Source: an uncultured Tenacibaculum sp. (GTDB lineage: Bacteria > Bacteroidota > Bacteroidia > Flavobacteriales > Flavobacteriaceae). From it: a stretch of 55,486 nucleotides of DNA. Below the pieces are notes generated by a model. The model ran no database searches, was not told the origin of the DNA, and worked only from the letters and a program-made list of their open reading frames with translations. The stretch's first letter is position 1, and the number at the start of each line of letters is the position of its first letter. Both the position numbers and the translations under genes were made by a program. Of the stretch, positions 17,391-24,297 are shown piece after piece. The DNA is taken from the NCBI RefSeq assembly GCF_947502995.1, contig NZ_CANNBW010000029.1:1-55486 (forward strand), given 5' to 3'.

Positions 17391-17810
17391 ATGATTAATA
17401 AAGTTTTATTTTTTTTATACCTAATATTTGCTAGTCACAGAATAGAAGCACAAATAAGAGATAATAAAGTTTTAAATAATTTAGGTGCAAATATTCAATT
17501 TACTTATAAAGATACTATTTTAGAAAAGGGTTCTATCAATAAGATTAAAGAAGTAGCTAAACTTTTAAATAAAAGCAATAAACTATTTTTCTTAGATAGT
17601 CATACTTGTGTAGAGGGAAGTGAAAAAGATAATTTTGAATTAACTCAAAAAAGGGCTTTAATTGTAGCAAGGAAACTCTTAGAATTAGGAGTTGATTCGT
17701 TTAAAATTATACCAAGAGGTAGAGGTGAAATGTACCCAGTATATTTGGTGGTTTCTAGTCGACTAAATTTTAAAAACCGAATTATACAATTTACGACTCG
17801 AAGAAAATAG
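17391..17810 (+). CDS. Small secreted OmpA-like protein, degenerate C-terminus
   Basis: A 139-residue protein with a signal peptide (about 1-20, ending IEAQ). The rest matches only the OmpA peptidoglycan-binding domain: a strand, helix, then LTQKRALIVARKLLELGVDSFKIIPRGRGEMYP. The final NRRV segment of the family is blurred here (RLNFKNRIIQF), so peptidoglycan binding may be altered. No beta-barrel or lipobox is present. The start lies one base after the PLP-enzyme stop, so it is probably translated from the same transcript. The next gene is a paralogue. Confidence 0.7.
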   Translation: MINKVLFFLYLIFASHRIEAQIRDNKVLNNLGANIQFTYKDTILEKGSINKIKEVAKLLNKSNKLFFLDSHTCVEGSEKDNFELTQKRALIVARKLLELGVDSFKIIPRGRGEMYPVYLVVSSRLNFKNRIIQFTTRRK

Positions 17811-17818
17811 ACAGAATA

Positions 17819-18247
17819 ATGAAAAAAGTAGTAATAAGTTTATATTTAATTCTTTTTAGCCTAGTTAGTTTTGCTCAAAAGAAAAAAAGGGATAAGTATT
17901 TAGATAGCTTAGCGAAACAGATACAATTTCAATACAAAGAATTGATTTTTAGAGAAGGTTCGTTGGAAGCTATGAAAGAGATTGTAAAGTATATTAATAG
18001 AAATAATAATTATTATCTAATAACAAGTCATACTTCCTCTGAAGGAAAAGCTGAAGTAAATCAAAAGTTGACAGATAAAAGAGCACTGATGATTAAAAAA
18101 CTACTTCATAGACTAAATATTGATTCTACAAGAATTTCAGTTTTGGGATTCGGAGAGAATTATCCTTGTTGTTCAACACCTACAAGGGCAGGGAGGTATT
18201 TGAATAGAAGGGTAGATATCGATTTAGTTACCAAGAAAGAATTGTAA
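17819..18247 (+). CDS. Small secreted OmpA-like protein
   Basis: A 142-residue protein: signal peptide (about 1-20, VSFAQ) plus one OmpA-type domain. It keeps the family ending, LTDKRALMIKKLLHRLNIDSTRISVLGFGENYP then GRYLNRRVDIDLV, including the Arg-Arg pair of the NRRV motif. It is a tandem paralogue of the preceding gene (8-base gap) and better conserved. It lacks a barrel or lipid anchor, so it would be a free periplasmic peptidoglycan-associated protein. Its target and role are unknown. Confidence 0.75.
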   Translation: MKKVVISLYLILFSLVSFAQKKKRDKYLDSLAKQIQFQYKELIFREGSLEAMKEIVKYINRNNNYYLITSHTSSEGKAEVNQKLTDKRALMIKKLLHRLNIDSTRISVLGFGENYPCCSTPTRAGRYLNRRVDIDLVTKKEL

Positions 18248-18267
18248 AAAACAAAGAATAAAAGTAA

Positions 18268-18984
18268 ATGAAACTAGATATATTAGCTTTTGGAGCGCAT
18301 CCAGATGATGTAGAATTAGGTTGTTCGGCAACTATAGCAAAAGAAATTTCTTTAGGAAAAAAAGTAGGAATAGTAGATTTAACAAGAGGAGAACTAGGAA
18401 CAAGAGGTTCTGCTGAATTACGTGATAAAGAAGCAGCTAAAGCTGCAGAGATTTTAGAGGTTTCTGTTCGAGAAAATTTAGCGTTTGCAGATGGTTTCTT
18501 TAAAAATGATAAAGAACATCAGTTAGAAATTATCAAAATGATTCGAAAGTATCAGCCAGAAATTGTTTTATGTAATGCTATAGATGATCGTCATATTGAT
18601 CATCCAAAAGGAAGTCAATTGGTTTCTGATGCATGTTTTTTAAGTGGATTATTAAAAATAGAAACAACATTAGATGGAAAACAGCAAGAAAAATGGAGAC
18701 CAAAACAAGTTTATCATTATATCCAATGGAAAAATATTGAACCAGATTTTGTTGTAGATGTAACTGGATTTATGGATAAAAAAGTAGCTTCTGTATTAGC
18801 TTATAGCTCTCAATTTTTTGATCCAACTAGTAAAGAGCCTGAAACTCCGATTACTAGTAAGAACTTTACTGAGAGTGTTGAGTATCGTGCAAAAGACTTG
18901 GGAAGATTAATAGGAGTAGACTATGCAGAGGGGTTTACAACTGAAAGATATGTAGCAGTAGAAAATTTAAGTAAATTAATTTAA
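18268..18984 (+). CDS. bshB1: Bacillithiol biosynthesis deacetylase BshB1
   Basis: A 238-residue LmbE-like zinc deacetylase of the usual BshB1 length. AHPDD (H11, D13, D14) and the DDRHIDHPKG segment (H109, H112) supply the metal ligands and catalytic acid. The C-terminal part has the YSSQF and EYRAKDLGRLIG segments typical of BshB1. It removes the acetyl group from N-acetylglucosaminyl malate, the second step of bacillithiol synthesis. Bacteroidota are known bacillithiol makers. bshA and bshC are not in the window. It is the last gene of a close plus-strand series starting at the PLP enzyme. Confidence 0.88.
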   Translation: MKLDILAFGAHPDDVELGCSATIAKEISLGKKVGIVDLTRGELGTRGSAELRDKEAAKAAEILEVSVRENLAFADGFFKNDKEHQLEIIKMIRKYQPEIVLCNAIDDRHIDHPKGSQLVSDACFLSGLLKIETTLDGKQQEKWRPKQVYHYIQWKNIEPDFVVDVTGFMDKKVASVLAYSSQFFDPTSKEPETPITSKNFTESVEYRAKDLGRLIGVDYAEGFTTERYVAVENLSKLI

Positions 18985-18990
18985 AAATAT

Positions 18991-19021
18991 TTTGCCATAC
19001 TTTAAAAAAGTTATATATTTG
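18991..19021 (+). promoter_or_regulatory. Promoter of tRNA-His
   Basis: TTTG at 18991-18994, exactly 19 bases, then TATATTTG at 19014-19021, continuing as CACCCGC. This fits the Bacteroidota -33/-7 pattern and is nearly identical to the promoters of the two tRNA-Gly genes. Confidence 0.85.
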
Positions 19022-19038
19022 CACCCGCTAGTTAAATG

Positions 19039-19112
19039 GTGATTGTAGCTCAGTTGGTTAGAGCGCCGGATTGTGGTTCCGGAGGTCGCCGGTTCGAACC
19101 CGGTCTTTCACC
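19039..19112 (+). tRNA. tRNA-His (anticodon GTG)
   Basis: A cloverleaf can be folded: D arm GCTC/GAGC, anticodon stem CCGGA/TCCGG with loop TTGTGGT (anticodon GTG), T arm around TTCGAAC, and acceptor GTGATTG/CTTTCAC. G38 before the acceptor (19038) can serve as the encoded extra G-1 that marks His tRNAs, facing discriminator C112 (19112). CCA is not encoded. The acceptor stem has two T-T mismatches at the fifth and sixth pairs, unless they are edited or tolerated. Confidence 0.93.
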
Positions 19113-19120
19113 CATAATTT

Positions 19121-19154
19121 AAGAGTTCAGTATTTACTGAACTCTTTTTTTTTT
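19121..19154 (+). terminator. Intrinsic terminator of tRNA-His
   Basis: AAGAGTTCAGT (19121-19131) pairs with ACTGAACTCTT (19136-19146), followed by a run of about ten T. Confidence 0.92.
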
Positions 19155-19372
19155 CTATAAGTTTTTCGTTTTTTCTGTGTCAGTAAACATTTCAAGAAAA
19201 TTTCATATACTTCTTTTTTAGAGTTATAAAGTCCAAAAAAGATAGAGGTTTGATTTGTGAATAAATAGGTCAATAAATTGATTTGTAATTCAAATGTCTA
19301 AAACTAGTTTAAAAAAATATAGAAAAAGTGTTAAATTACTTTCAATTTATAGTAGTAAAAAAAATCTTCTAA

Positions 19373-19389
19373 GGGTAAACCCTGAGGTG
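19373..19389. promoter_or_regulatory. GGGTAAACCC palindrome, second occurrence
   Basis: Perfect palindrome GGGTAAACCC followed by TGAGGTG. Same design as 11873-11889 (GGGTTTACCC, TCAGGTA). No recognisable gene follows on the plus strand within 300 bases, so its target may be an RNA or a lost gene. Confidence 0.35.
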
Positions 19390-19651
19390 AAATTCAGGGT
19401 ATTTCTATTCTTCAAAAATAAATTATTGTCTTTAATATTGTACTTGTAAGTAAGTTCATTAAGAAACATTAATTATTGTAGTTTTTATAATTAATTGATG
19501 GTATTTCTGAATAACTTATTATACGTTTTAAAGATGTTAGAAGTGAATATAAAGTTAGTGCTGATATCTTTATTTTAAAATATGTAACCTCAAGTCAAGT
19601 TCAGTACATGAAGAATCTTGGTAAAACAAGAGTGCTGCACTTATATAAAAA

Positions 19652-19677
19652 AAGAGACTTATTAAAGTCTCTTTTTT
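19652..19677. terminator. Bidirectional intrinsic terminator of the nuclease gene
   Basis: AAGAGACTT (19652-19660) and AAGTCTCTT (19665-19673) pair around ATTA, with a T run on the plus side and an A run on the left that becomes T on the minus strand. It lies about 20 bases past the nuclease stop codon. Confidence 0.85.
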
Positions 19678-19696
19678 GTTTTTAGTGTTTTTATTT

Positions 19697-21130
19697 TTAA
19701 CTAGATGGTCCATTATCTACTCTAGATTCTAATACCGATTCGATGCTGTTGGGAATATTTTCAAGTAAATCTAAACCAGTTAAATTTTCAATAGTGTTTA
19801 CAGAAGTTCTAAAATTTGTCCAGTTGGTACTAATTCCTTGGTCATTAGGAACGTTAATTGCAATTACTCTTGTAGATGTTGTAACTCGACTAATGTCATT
19901 ATTTCCATTAGGTAGTATTAAAGCAACTTTCCAAAAAGAATCAGGTACTGTTATATTGCCATTATCAATAGTTGAAGCGAATCCATTTCTTCCTGTTCCG
20001 CCTGATCCAGCCACACCGGCTATAATGTAAACTTCATTACCTTGTAGTGTTAATGATCTTAAATAGTTTTCGAAACTCGCCCAACTCCTTTGGTTGTTAT
20101 CTGGAGCTTGTGGGGCGATATTAGTCATGAAATATGTGTTGGAGTTAGAAGTAGATGAAGAGTTACGATCTGCAGACGGACACATGTGGCCTCTATCGAA
20201 TCCTGAATTTGTATAATCACTAGAAGTGGCTTTAAAGAAATTGTTAGGTAGATTTTGATCACTTCTAAAACAATTGCATCTACTTGTATTTCCTAACCAT
20301 GCGCTACTTAAGTGCCAGCTGACCCAATTTGCAGTTCCTCTGTTGTTATTGTATGATAAAATATAATCTGATTTTGCTAGATAATAGTTAGTGCTACTGC
20401 TTGTGTTAGCATTAGAAGGATTGCCAAAAGTTATATTACTATCTCTGGTTGCAGAGTTTGAGTTTCCGCCTCCACCAGAAGAACTAGAAGTCACAATTTC
20501 GATGTTATCGATATTGATTCGACTAGAACCTCCAGATGTTTTGTAAATGCCGTAACGTACGCTTCTATTTTCATTAACATTAAATGTAGCAGTGTTTAAA
20601 GATGTAGAAGAGGTGTTTACAGTGTTTCCAACATAAGACCAAGAAGAACCATTGTCGTAAGAGGCGATTAGTCTCCACTGTGAGCTGTTATCGCTTCCGT
20701 ATCTTGCGTGTCTGATTCGAATAGTTTGTGCGCCATTATTCATATTAAAAGACATGATAGCGTATCCATTATTTCTTATTCTGACAGATTTTGAACCAAA
20801 TTTTCTGTCGTTAGATAAATTTCCAATTAAAGCGTCATTTAATAACCAATTGCCAGAGTTAGGTAAAGTGATAGTTGCGCTTGCGTATGAAGTTTTTGTT
20901 CCTGATTCAAAGGTTTCTGTAAAACCTAAAGTACGGTTTGAAGTGAAGTTATGATTATGTTCTCCATGATTGTCATAAAAAAAAGTATCTACATCTATAC
21001 TTCCGTTAATGTTTAAATCAGTGTTCGCTTCTTGTTCAATGATGTCATTTTTGTTATCAGAACAGTTTAAGAAAGTGAAAAAAACAGCTAAAAGTATAGT
21101 TGTTTTATAATAATTAAAATAAGATTTCAT
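19697..21130 (-). CDS. Secreted lipoprotein DNA/RNA non-specific endonuclease
   Basis: A 477-residue protein. The signal sequence ends in a lipobox-like FLNC (Cys23) followed by SDNKND, so it is probably a lipoprotein. Residues about 70-215 form a beta-rich module with a SWRLIASYDNGSSWS-type pattern, as in carbohydrate- or surface-binding jelly rolls. A Gly/Ser linker follows. The nuclease domain begins near 235, with the family signature DRGHMCPSADR near residue 310 (His general base) and the downstream Asn of YFMTNIAPQ binding Mg2+. It would degrade extracellular DNA or RNA, for nutrients or matrix turnover. Monocistronic. Confidence 0.85.
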   Translation of the reverse strand: MKSYFNYYKTTILLAVFFTFLNCSDNKNDIIEQEANTDLNINGSIDVDTFFYDNHGEHNHNFTSNRTLGFTETFESGTKTSYASATITLPNSGNWLLNDALIGNLSNDRKFGSKSVRIRNNGYAIMSFNMNNGAQTIRIRHARYGSDNSSQWRLIASYDNGSSWSYVGNTVNTSSTSLNTATFNVNENRSVRYGIYKTSGGSSRINIDNIEIVTSSSSGGGGNSNSATRDSNITFGNPSNANTSSSTNYYLAKSDYILSYNNNRGTANWVSWHLSSAWLGNTSRCNCFRSDQNLPNNFFKATSSDYTNSGFDRGHMCPSADRNSSSTSNSNTYFMTNIAPQAPDNNQRSWASFENYLRSLTLQGNEVYIIAGVAGSGGTGRNGFASTIDNGNITVPDSFWKVALILPNGNNDISRVTTSTRVIAINVPNDQGISTNWTNFRTSVNTIENLTGLDLLENIPNSIESVLESRVDNGPSS

Positions 21131-21308
21131 TAGTGATTAATAGTTTAAATGGTTTAAGAAGTGAAACTATATAATCGAGTTAAAAACTTATTTTATAAGA
21201 AGTTTAATAAATTAATATGTATTTCTTTTAGGTTAACTTTTTGGTAAACTTTTTTAAATGTTTACATGATTAGATTTAAATATTTTTTAATACTGAAGAA
21301 TAAATAGA

Positions 21309-22214
21309 TTATTCTCTCTTAAATTTTTCAACCCACATATCGTATTTTTCTTTATGTTTAAAACGTTTATGGGTCCATAAGTAATTTTCAGGTTGTTCTC
21401 TTATGGATTTTTCTGTGATTTTTAGGTATTTATCAATAATTTGATAGTCTTCAAAATCTTTTGGAGTGTTGGTTATTAATTCAAACGTGGTTTCATAGTA
21501 ACCTCTTTTGATTTTTTTAGTAGTGTAATTGATTACTGCCATATCAAATTTTTTGGCTAATAATTCAGCGCCAGTATGAACAGGAACTTTTACACCAAAA
21601 AACTTTTGCCAGTGGTATGTTTTATGAACTACAGGTGATTGATCGCTTAATAAAATATAGGCTCCAATTTTACCGCTTTTAATATTTTTCACCATGTTAG
21701 GAACGATGTCTTTTGTTTTGTATGCGATTAAACCGAACTTTGTTCTAGAGCTTTTAACGAATTTTTCGAAGTAAGGGTTTTTGATTGTTGTGTAGGCTCC
21801 ATAAATTTGAACATCACTAACTAATGGCATAGATACAGACCATTCCCAGTTATTGAAGTGTGCTCCAGTTAAAATTATATTTTTTCCTTGTTTTCCAACT
21901 TCATTTAAAACTTCAGGATTAACAAATTTATATCTTTTTCGAGCTTGCTTTTCTGTTAAAGAAAAAGCTTTAATGCTTTCAACTATAAAATCTCCAAAAT
22001 GTCTTAAACTTTTTTTACGTAATATTTTTAGTTCTTTATCTGTTTTTTCAGGGAAAGCTAGTTTTAGGTTGTTGTAAACAACGTCTTTTCTGTATCCTAC
22101 AATATAGTAAACTAAGAAAAAAAGAAAATCAGAAAGCATGTATAGTAAACGCATTGGTAGTCTTGATAAGCACCAAACGATAGGATAGATAATAAGGAAT
22201 AAAATATATTTCAT
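21309..22214 (-). CDS. LpxL/HtrB-like lysophospholipid acyltransferase
   Basis: A 301-residue protein with an N-terminal membrane helix and the HX4E acyltransferase motif in TGAHFNNWEWS (H119, E124). The segment ILLSDQSP and the closing NYLWTHKRFK are typical of the LpxL/LpxM lipid A late acyltransferases. It most likely adds a secondary acyl chain to lipid A at the inner membrane. Bacteroidota normally carry one or two such genes. Divergent from the rhomboid gene. Which acyl chain it adds cannot be read. Confidence 0.85.
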   Translation of the reverse strand: MKYILFLIIYPIVWCLSRLPMRLLYMLSDFLFFLVYYIVGYRKDVVYNNLKLAFPEKTDKELKILRKKSLRHFGDFIVESIKAFSLTEKQARKRYKFVNPEVLNEVGKQGKNIILTGAHFNNWEWSVSMPLVSDVQIYGAYTTIKNPYFEKFVKSSRTKFGLIAYKTKDIVPNMVKNIKSGKIGAYILLSDQSPVVHKTYHWQKFFGVKVPVHTGAELLAKKFDMAVINYTTKKIKRGYYETTFELITNTPKDFEDYQIIDKYLKITEKSIREQPENYLWTHKRFKHKEKYDMWVEKFKRE

Positions 22215-22302
22215 TCAGTAAAATTTTGTGCAAATATCGTATTTAAAATGTAAAATTAGTGAAACCAAACTTTTCATTAAGTTTGTGAATATATATCTAC
22301 TT

Positions 22303-22953
22303 ATGAATAAAGTAATTTTAGGACTAATTTTGGTTAATGTATTGACTTCAATTAAAGGATTTGATGATCAAGCTTTCTTTAATAAATTTAAATTTCAGGT
22401 TGGTAAAATTCTCGAAGGAGAAAAAATCAGAATGCTAACTTCAGGTTTTTTACATGCAGATTGGATGCATTTAGGGTTTAATATGTATGCTTTGTATTTA
22501 TTTGGTGGTGGAGTTGCTATGCGGTTTGGAAATACAAAGTTTATTTTAATTTATTTAGTTAGCCTTTTATTTGGAAGTTTGTATGCTTTGTATAGAAATA
22601 ATAAGAACTATTATTATTCTGCTATAGGAGCGTCTGGTGCGGTCTCTGGAATTATGTTTGCCTCAATTCTTTTGTTTCCTGGAAAGTTATATAGTTTTAT
22701 ATTTTTTCCTTTTTTTAGTTTTCCAGCTTATGCTTTAGGTATTGGGTATATATTGTATTCTATATACGGAATGAAAAAACAATTGGGTAATATTGGTCAT
22801 TCAGCGCATTTAGGGGGTGCTATTGGTGGTTTTGTGATAACATTGTTATTAAAGCCTAATGTAATTCATAATAATCCTAAGATGTTATTATTGCTAGGAG
22901 GGATTATATTGGTTTTTCTTATGTTCGGAAGTAAAATAGATGATAAGATGTAG
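22303..22953 (+). CDS. Rhomboid-family intramembrane serine protease
   Basis: A 216-residue polytopic protein. The catalytic dyad is visible: GASG with Ser111 and AHLGG with His169. HADWMHLGFNMYAL is the conserved first loop and second helix of the rhomboid core. I use the ATG at 22303 (MNKVILGLIL, start of the first membrane helix). A GTG 75 bases upstream would add a polar stretch overlapping the divergent promoter region. It cleaves membrane-protein helices; substrates are unknown. It ends convergently with the tRNA-Gly cassette. Confidence 0.88.
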   Translation: MNKVILGLILVNVLTSIKGFDDQAFFNKFKFQVGKILEGEKIRMLTSGFLHADWMHLGFNMYALYLFGGGVAMRFGNTKFILIYLVSLLFGSLYALYRNNKNYYYSAIGASGAVSGIMFASILLFPGKLYSFIFFPFFSFPAYALGIGYILYSIYGMKKQLGNIGHSAHLGGAIGGFVITLLLKPNVIHNNPKMLLLLGGIILVFLMFGSKIDDKM

Positions 22954-23000
22954 AAATTATTTGCTAAAATTATCAAAATCAAAGTATGAATAAAATAAAA

Positions 23001-23030
23001 AAAACCGAAACACTAGTTTCGGTTTTTTTT
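23001..23030. terminator. Terminator of tRNA-Gly copy 1 (bidirectional)
   Basis: AAAACCGAAAC (23001-23011) pairs with GTTTCGGTTTT (23016-23026) around ACTA. It can stop both the minus-strand tRNA and the plus-strand rhomboid transcript. Confidence 0.9.
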
Positions 23031-23032
23031 TG

Positions 23033-23105
23033 AGCGGGAGACCGGGTTCGAACCGGCGACATTCAGCTTGGAAGGCTGACGCTCTACCAACTGAGCTACT
23101 CCCGC
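23033..23105 (-). tRNA. tRNA-Gly (anticodon TCC), copy 1
   Basis: On the minus strand: acceptor GCGGGAG/CTCCCGC, D arm GCTC/GAGC, anticodon stem TCAGC/GCTGA with loop CTTCCAA (anticodon TCC), and T loop TTCGAAC. The discriminator is T and CCA is not encoded. Confidence 0.96.
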
Positions 23106-23121
23106 ATTGGTATTGCGGGTG

Positions 23122-23152
23122 CAAATATAGAAACCTTTTTCGTTTGTGCAAA
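23122..23152 (-). promoter_or_regulatory. Promoter of tRNA-Gly copy 1
   Basis: On the minus strand TTTG (23152-23149), 19 bases, TATATTTG (23129-23122), then CACCCGC. The -7 box ends 17 bases before the mature tRNA. Confidence 0.85.
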
Positions 23153-23230
23153 TAATTATTTGTAGAATATTTGTAAAAAAAATGTGTTTTTATATACGAG
23201 GTTAGAAATGAGAAATATAGAAATAAAAAA

Positions 23231-23257
23231 AACCGAAACTAGTGTTTCGGTTTTTTT
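23231..23257. terminator. Terminator of tRNA-Gly copy 2
   Basis: AACCGAAAC (23231-23239) pairs with GTTTCGGTT (23244-23252) around TAGT. A run on the left gives the T run for the minus strand. Confidence 0.88.
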
Positions 23258-23258
23258 G

Positions 23259-23331
23259 AGCGGGAGACCGGGTTCGAACCGGCGACATTCAGCTTGGAAG
23301 GCTGACGCTCTACCAACTGAGCTACTCCCGC
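23259..23331 (-). tRNA. tRNA-Gly (anticodon TCC), copy 2
   Basis: Identical base for base to copy 1 through the mature tRNA, with the same anticodon loop CTTCCAA. It has its own promoter and terminator, so the two genes are separately transcribed. Confidence 0.96.
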
Positions 23332-23347
23332 ATTGGTATTGCGGGTG

Positions 23348-23378
23348 CAAATATAGAAGCTTTTTAGTTTCTGGCAAA
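23348..23378 (-). promoter_or_regulatory. Promoter of tRNA-Gly copy 2
   Basis: Minus strand TTTG (23378-23375), 19 bases, TATATTTG (23355-23348), then CACCCGC. Confidence 0.85.
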
Positions 23379-23395
23379 ATTTTTAAAGAAAAAAT

Positions 23396-23842
23396 CTAAT
23401 AAAATTTTTGATCTTCTCTTAAGATTTTAGCAAAATGAAAAGCATAAATATTAAATCCTTCATTATAATAAAATTTATGAGACTTAGTATTAGTACTATA
23501 AGTATTTAATTCCATAGCTTCACATCCCTTTTGCTTGGTGTATTCATAAATCCATTCGAAAAAAAGTTTTCCTAAACCTTTACCTCTGTAAGTTTTAGAA
23601 ATAATTACATGGTCAGGTTCAACACTTCTACCTAAATAATGTCTTGTAGAATACCATAAACCACAAATTCCGATGAGTTCATTATCATCAAAAACAGCTA
23701 CACACTCATAATTTGGACAATTTCCCATTTCTATGATTCTATTTTTTAATAAATCAGGTGGTGTTTTAGTATTAATTTTAGAAAGTAAAGGAAAAATACT
23801 TAGTATATTGTCTTTATCTATAGTGTTAAAAGATATATTCAT
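23396..23842 (-). CDS. GNAT-family N-acetyltransferase
   Basis: A 148-residue GNAT protein. The acetyl-CoA pyrophosphate loop is in SKTYRGKGLGKLFFEWIYEY (R/Q-x-x-G-x-G/A type). FYYNEGFNIY is the usual C-terminal motif B Tyr region. The segment PDHVIISKTYRG suggests a small-molecule or amino-acid acetylating subtype, but the acceptor substrate cannot be read. It is divergent from another GNAT gene with only 20 bases between the start codons. Confidence 0.82.
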   Translation of the reverse strand: MNISFNTIDKDNILSIFPLLSKINTKTPPDLLKNRIIEMGNCPNYECVAVFDDNELIGICGLWYSTRHYLGRSVEPDHVIISKTYRGKGLGKLFFEWIYEYTKQKGCEAMELNTYSTNTKSHKFYYNEGFNIYAFHFAKILREDQKFY

Positions 23843-23862
23843 TTATTTTTCTGTTAAAAGTA

Positions 23863-24297
23863 ATGGTTTTAGTAAAAAAAATTAAAGCAGAGGAAACTTA
23901 TTTCCTACGAAAAGAAATTTTAAGAAAAAATATAGATCTTCCTTATGTATTCGAAGGAGATTTAGATAAAACTACATTTCATTTAGGTGTTTTTGAGGGA
24001 GATACATTGGTTTGTATAGGTACTTTTATGAAGAACAATTTAGAAAATTTAAAAGGGAATCATTACCAATTACGTGGTATGGCGACTTCTGTAGCGGGTA
24101 GAGGTAAAGGTTTTGGAAAGTTATTGTTAGGTTTTGCGACTAATGAGTTAGAAAAACAAAAAATTGATTTTCTATGGTGTAATGCTAGAGAGGTTGCTCT
24201 TAAGTTTTATGAGAAAAACAATTTTGAAATCATTGGAGAAAAGTTTATAAATATAGCAGGACCGCATTTTAAAATGTATAAATCAATAACTAAATGA
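23863..24297 (+). CDS. GNAT-family N-acetyltransferase (ElaA-like size)
   Basis: A 144-residue GNAT protein. The CoA-binding loop is in VAGRGKGFGKLLLGFATNEL, preceded by the strand YQLRGMATS, and it ends with FYEKNNFEIIGEKF. It is not a close paralogue of the divergent GNAT gene, since only the loop motif is shared. Its stop codon overlaps the next gene's start by four bases (ATGA), so the two are translationally linked. Acceptor unknown. Confidence 0.82.
   Translation: MVLVKKIKAEETYFLRKEILRKNIDLPYVFEGDLDKTTFHLGVFEGDTLVCIGTFMKNNLENLKGNHYQLRGMATSVAGRGKGFGKLLLGFATNELEKQKIDFLWCNAREVALKFYEKNNFEIIGEKFINIAGPHFKMYKSITK

Larger units (their letters stand above)
19155..19696. other. Gene-poor stretch with a palindrome motif and a bidirectional terminator
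   Basis: No protein gene is convincing here. At 19373-19389, GGGTAAACCC plus TGAGGTG repeats the motif found before the receiver-GT2 genes, followed by a second AGGGTATTTC word. At 19652-19677, arms AAGAGACTT/AAGTCTCTT with T runs on both strands end the nuclease gene, and would also end any plus-strand transcript starting near the motif. A plus-strand RNA of about 250 bases is possible but unproven. Confidence 0.5.
23001..23358. repeat. Tandem duplication of a promoter-tRNA-terminator cassette
   Basis: Bases 23031-23132 and 23257-23358 are the same apart from the ends, at an offset of 226. Each copy contains the -7 element, the leader, tRNA-Gly and the terminator. The 95-base spacers differ. 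The terminator hairpin of one copy is the reverse complement of the other, loop included (ACTA against TAGT). Confidence 0.9.

Noticed and set aside
19608..19685. A 25-codon plus-strand frame before the nuclease gene end
   Set aside because: Its last third is the terminator hairpin, no ribosome-binding or promoter signal fits, and the peptide has no notable pattern.
22228..22302. GTG start for the rhomboid gene
   Set aside because: The added 25 residues are poorly conserved in character and precede the first membrane helix; ATG 22303 fits the family.
22957..23377. Two open frames on the minus strand, plus one on the plus strand, across the tRNA-Gly genes
   Set aside because: Their shared peptide segments are only the translated tRNA sequence, repeated because the tRNA is duplicated.
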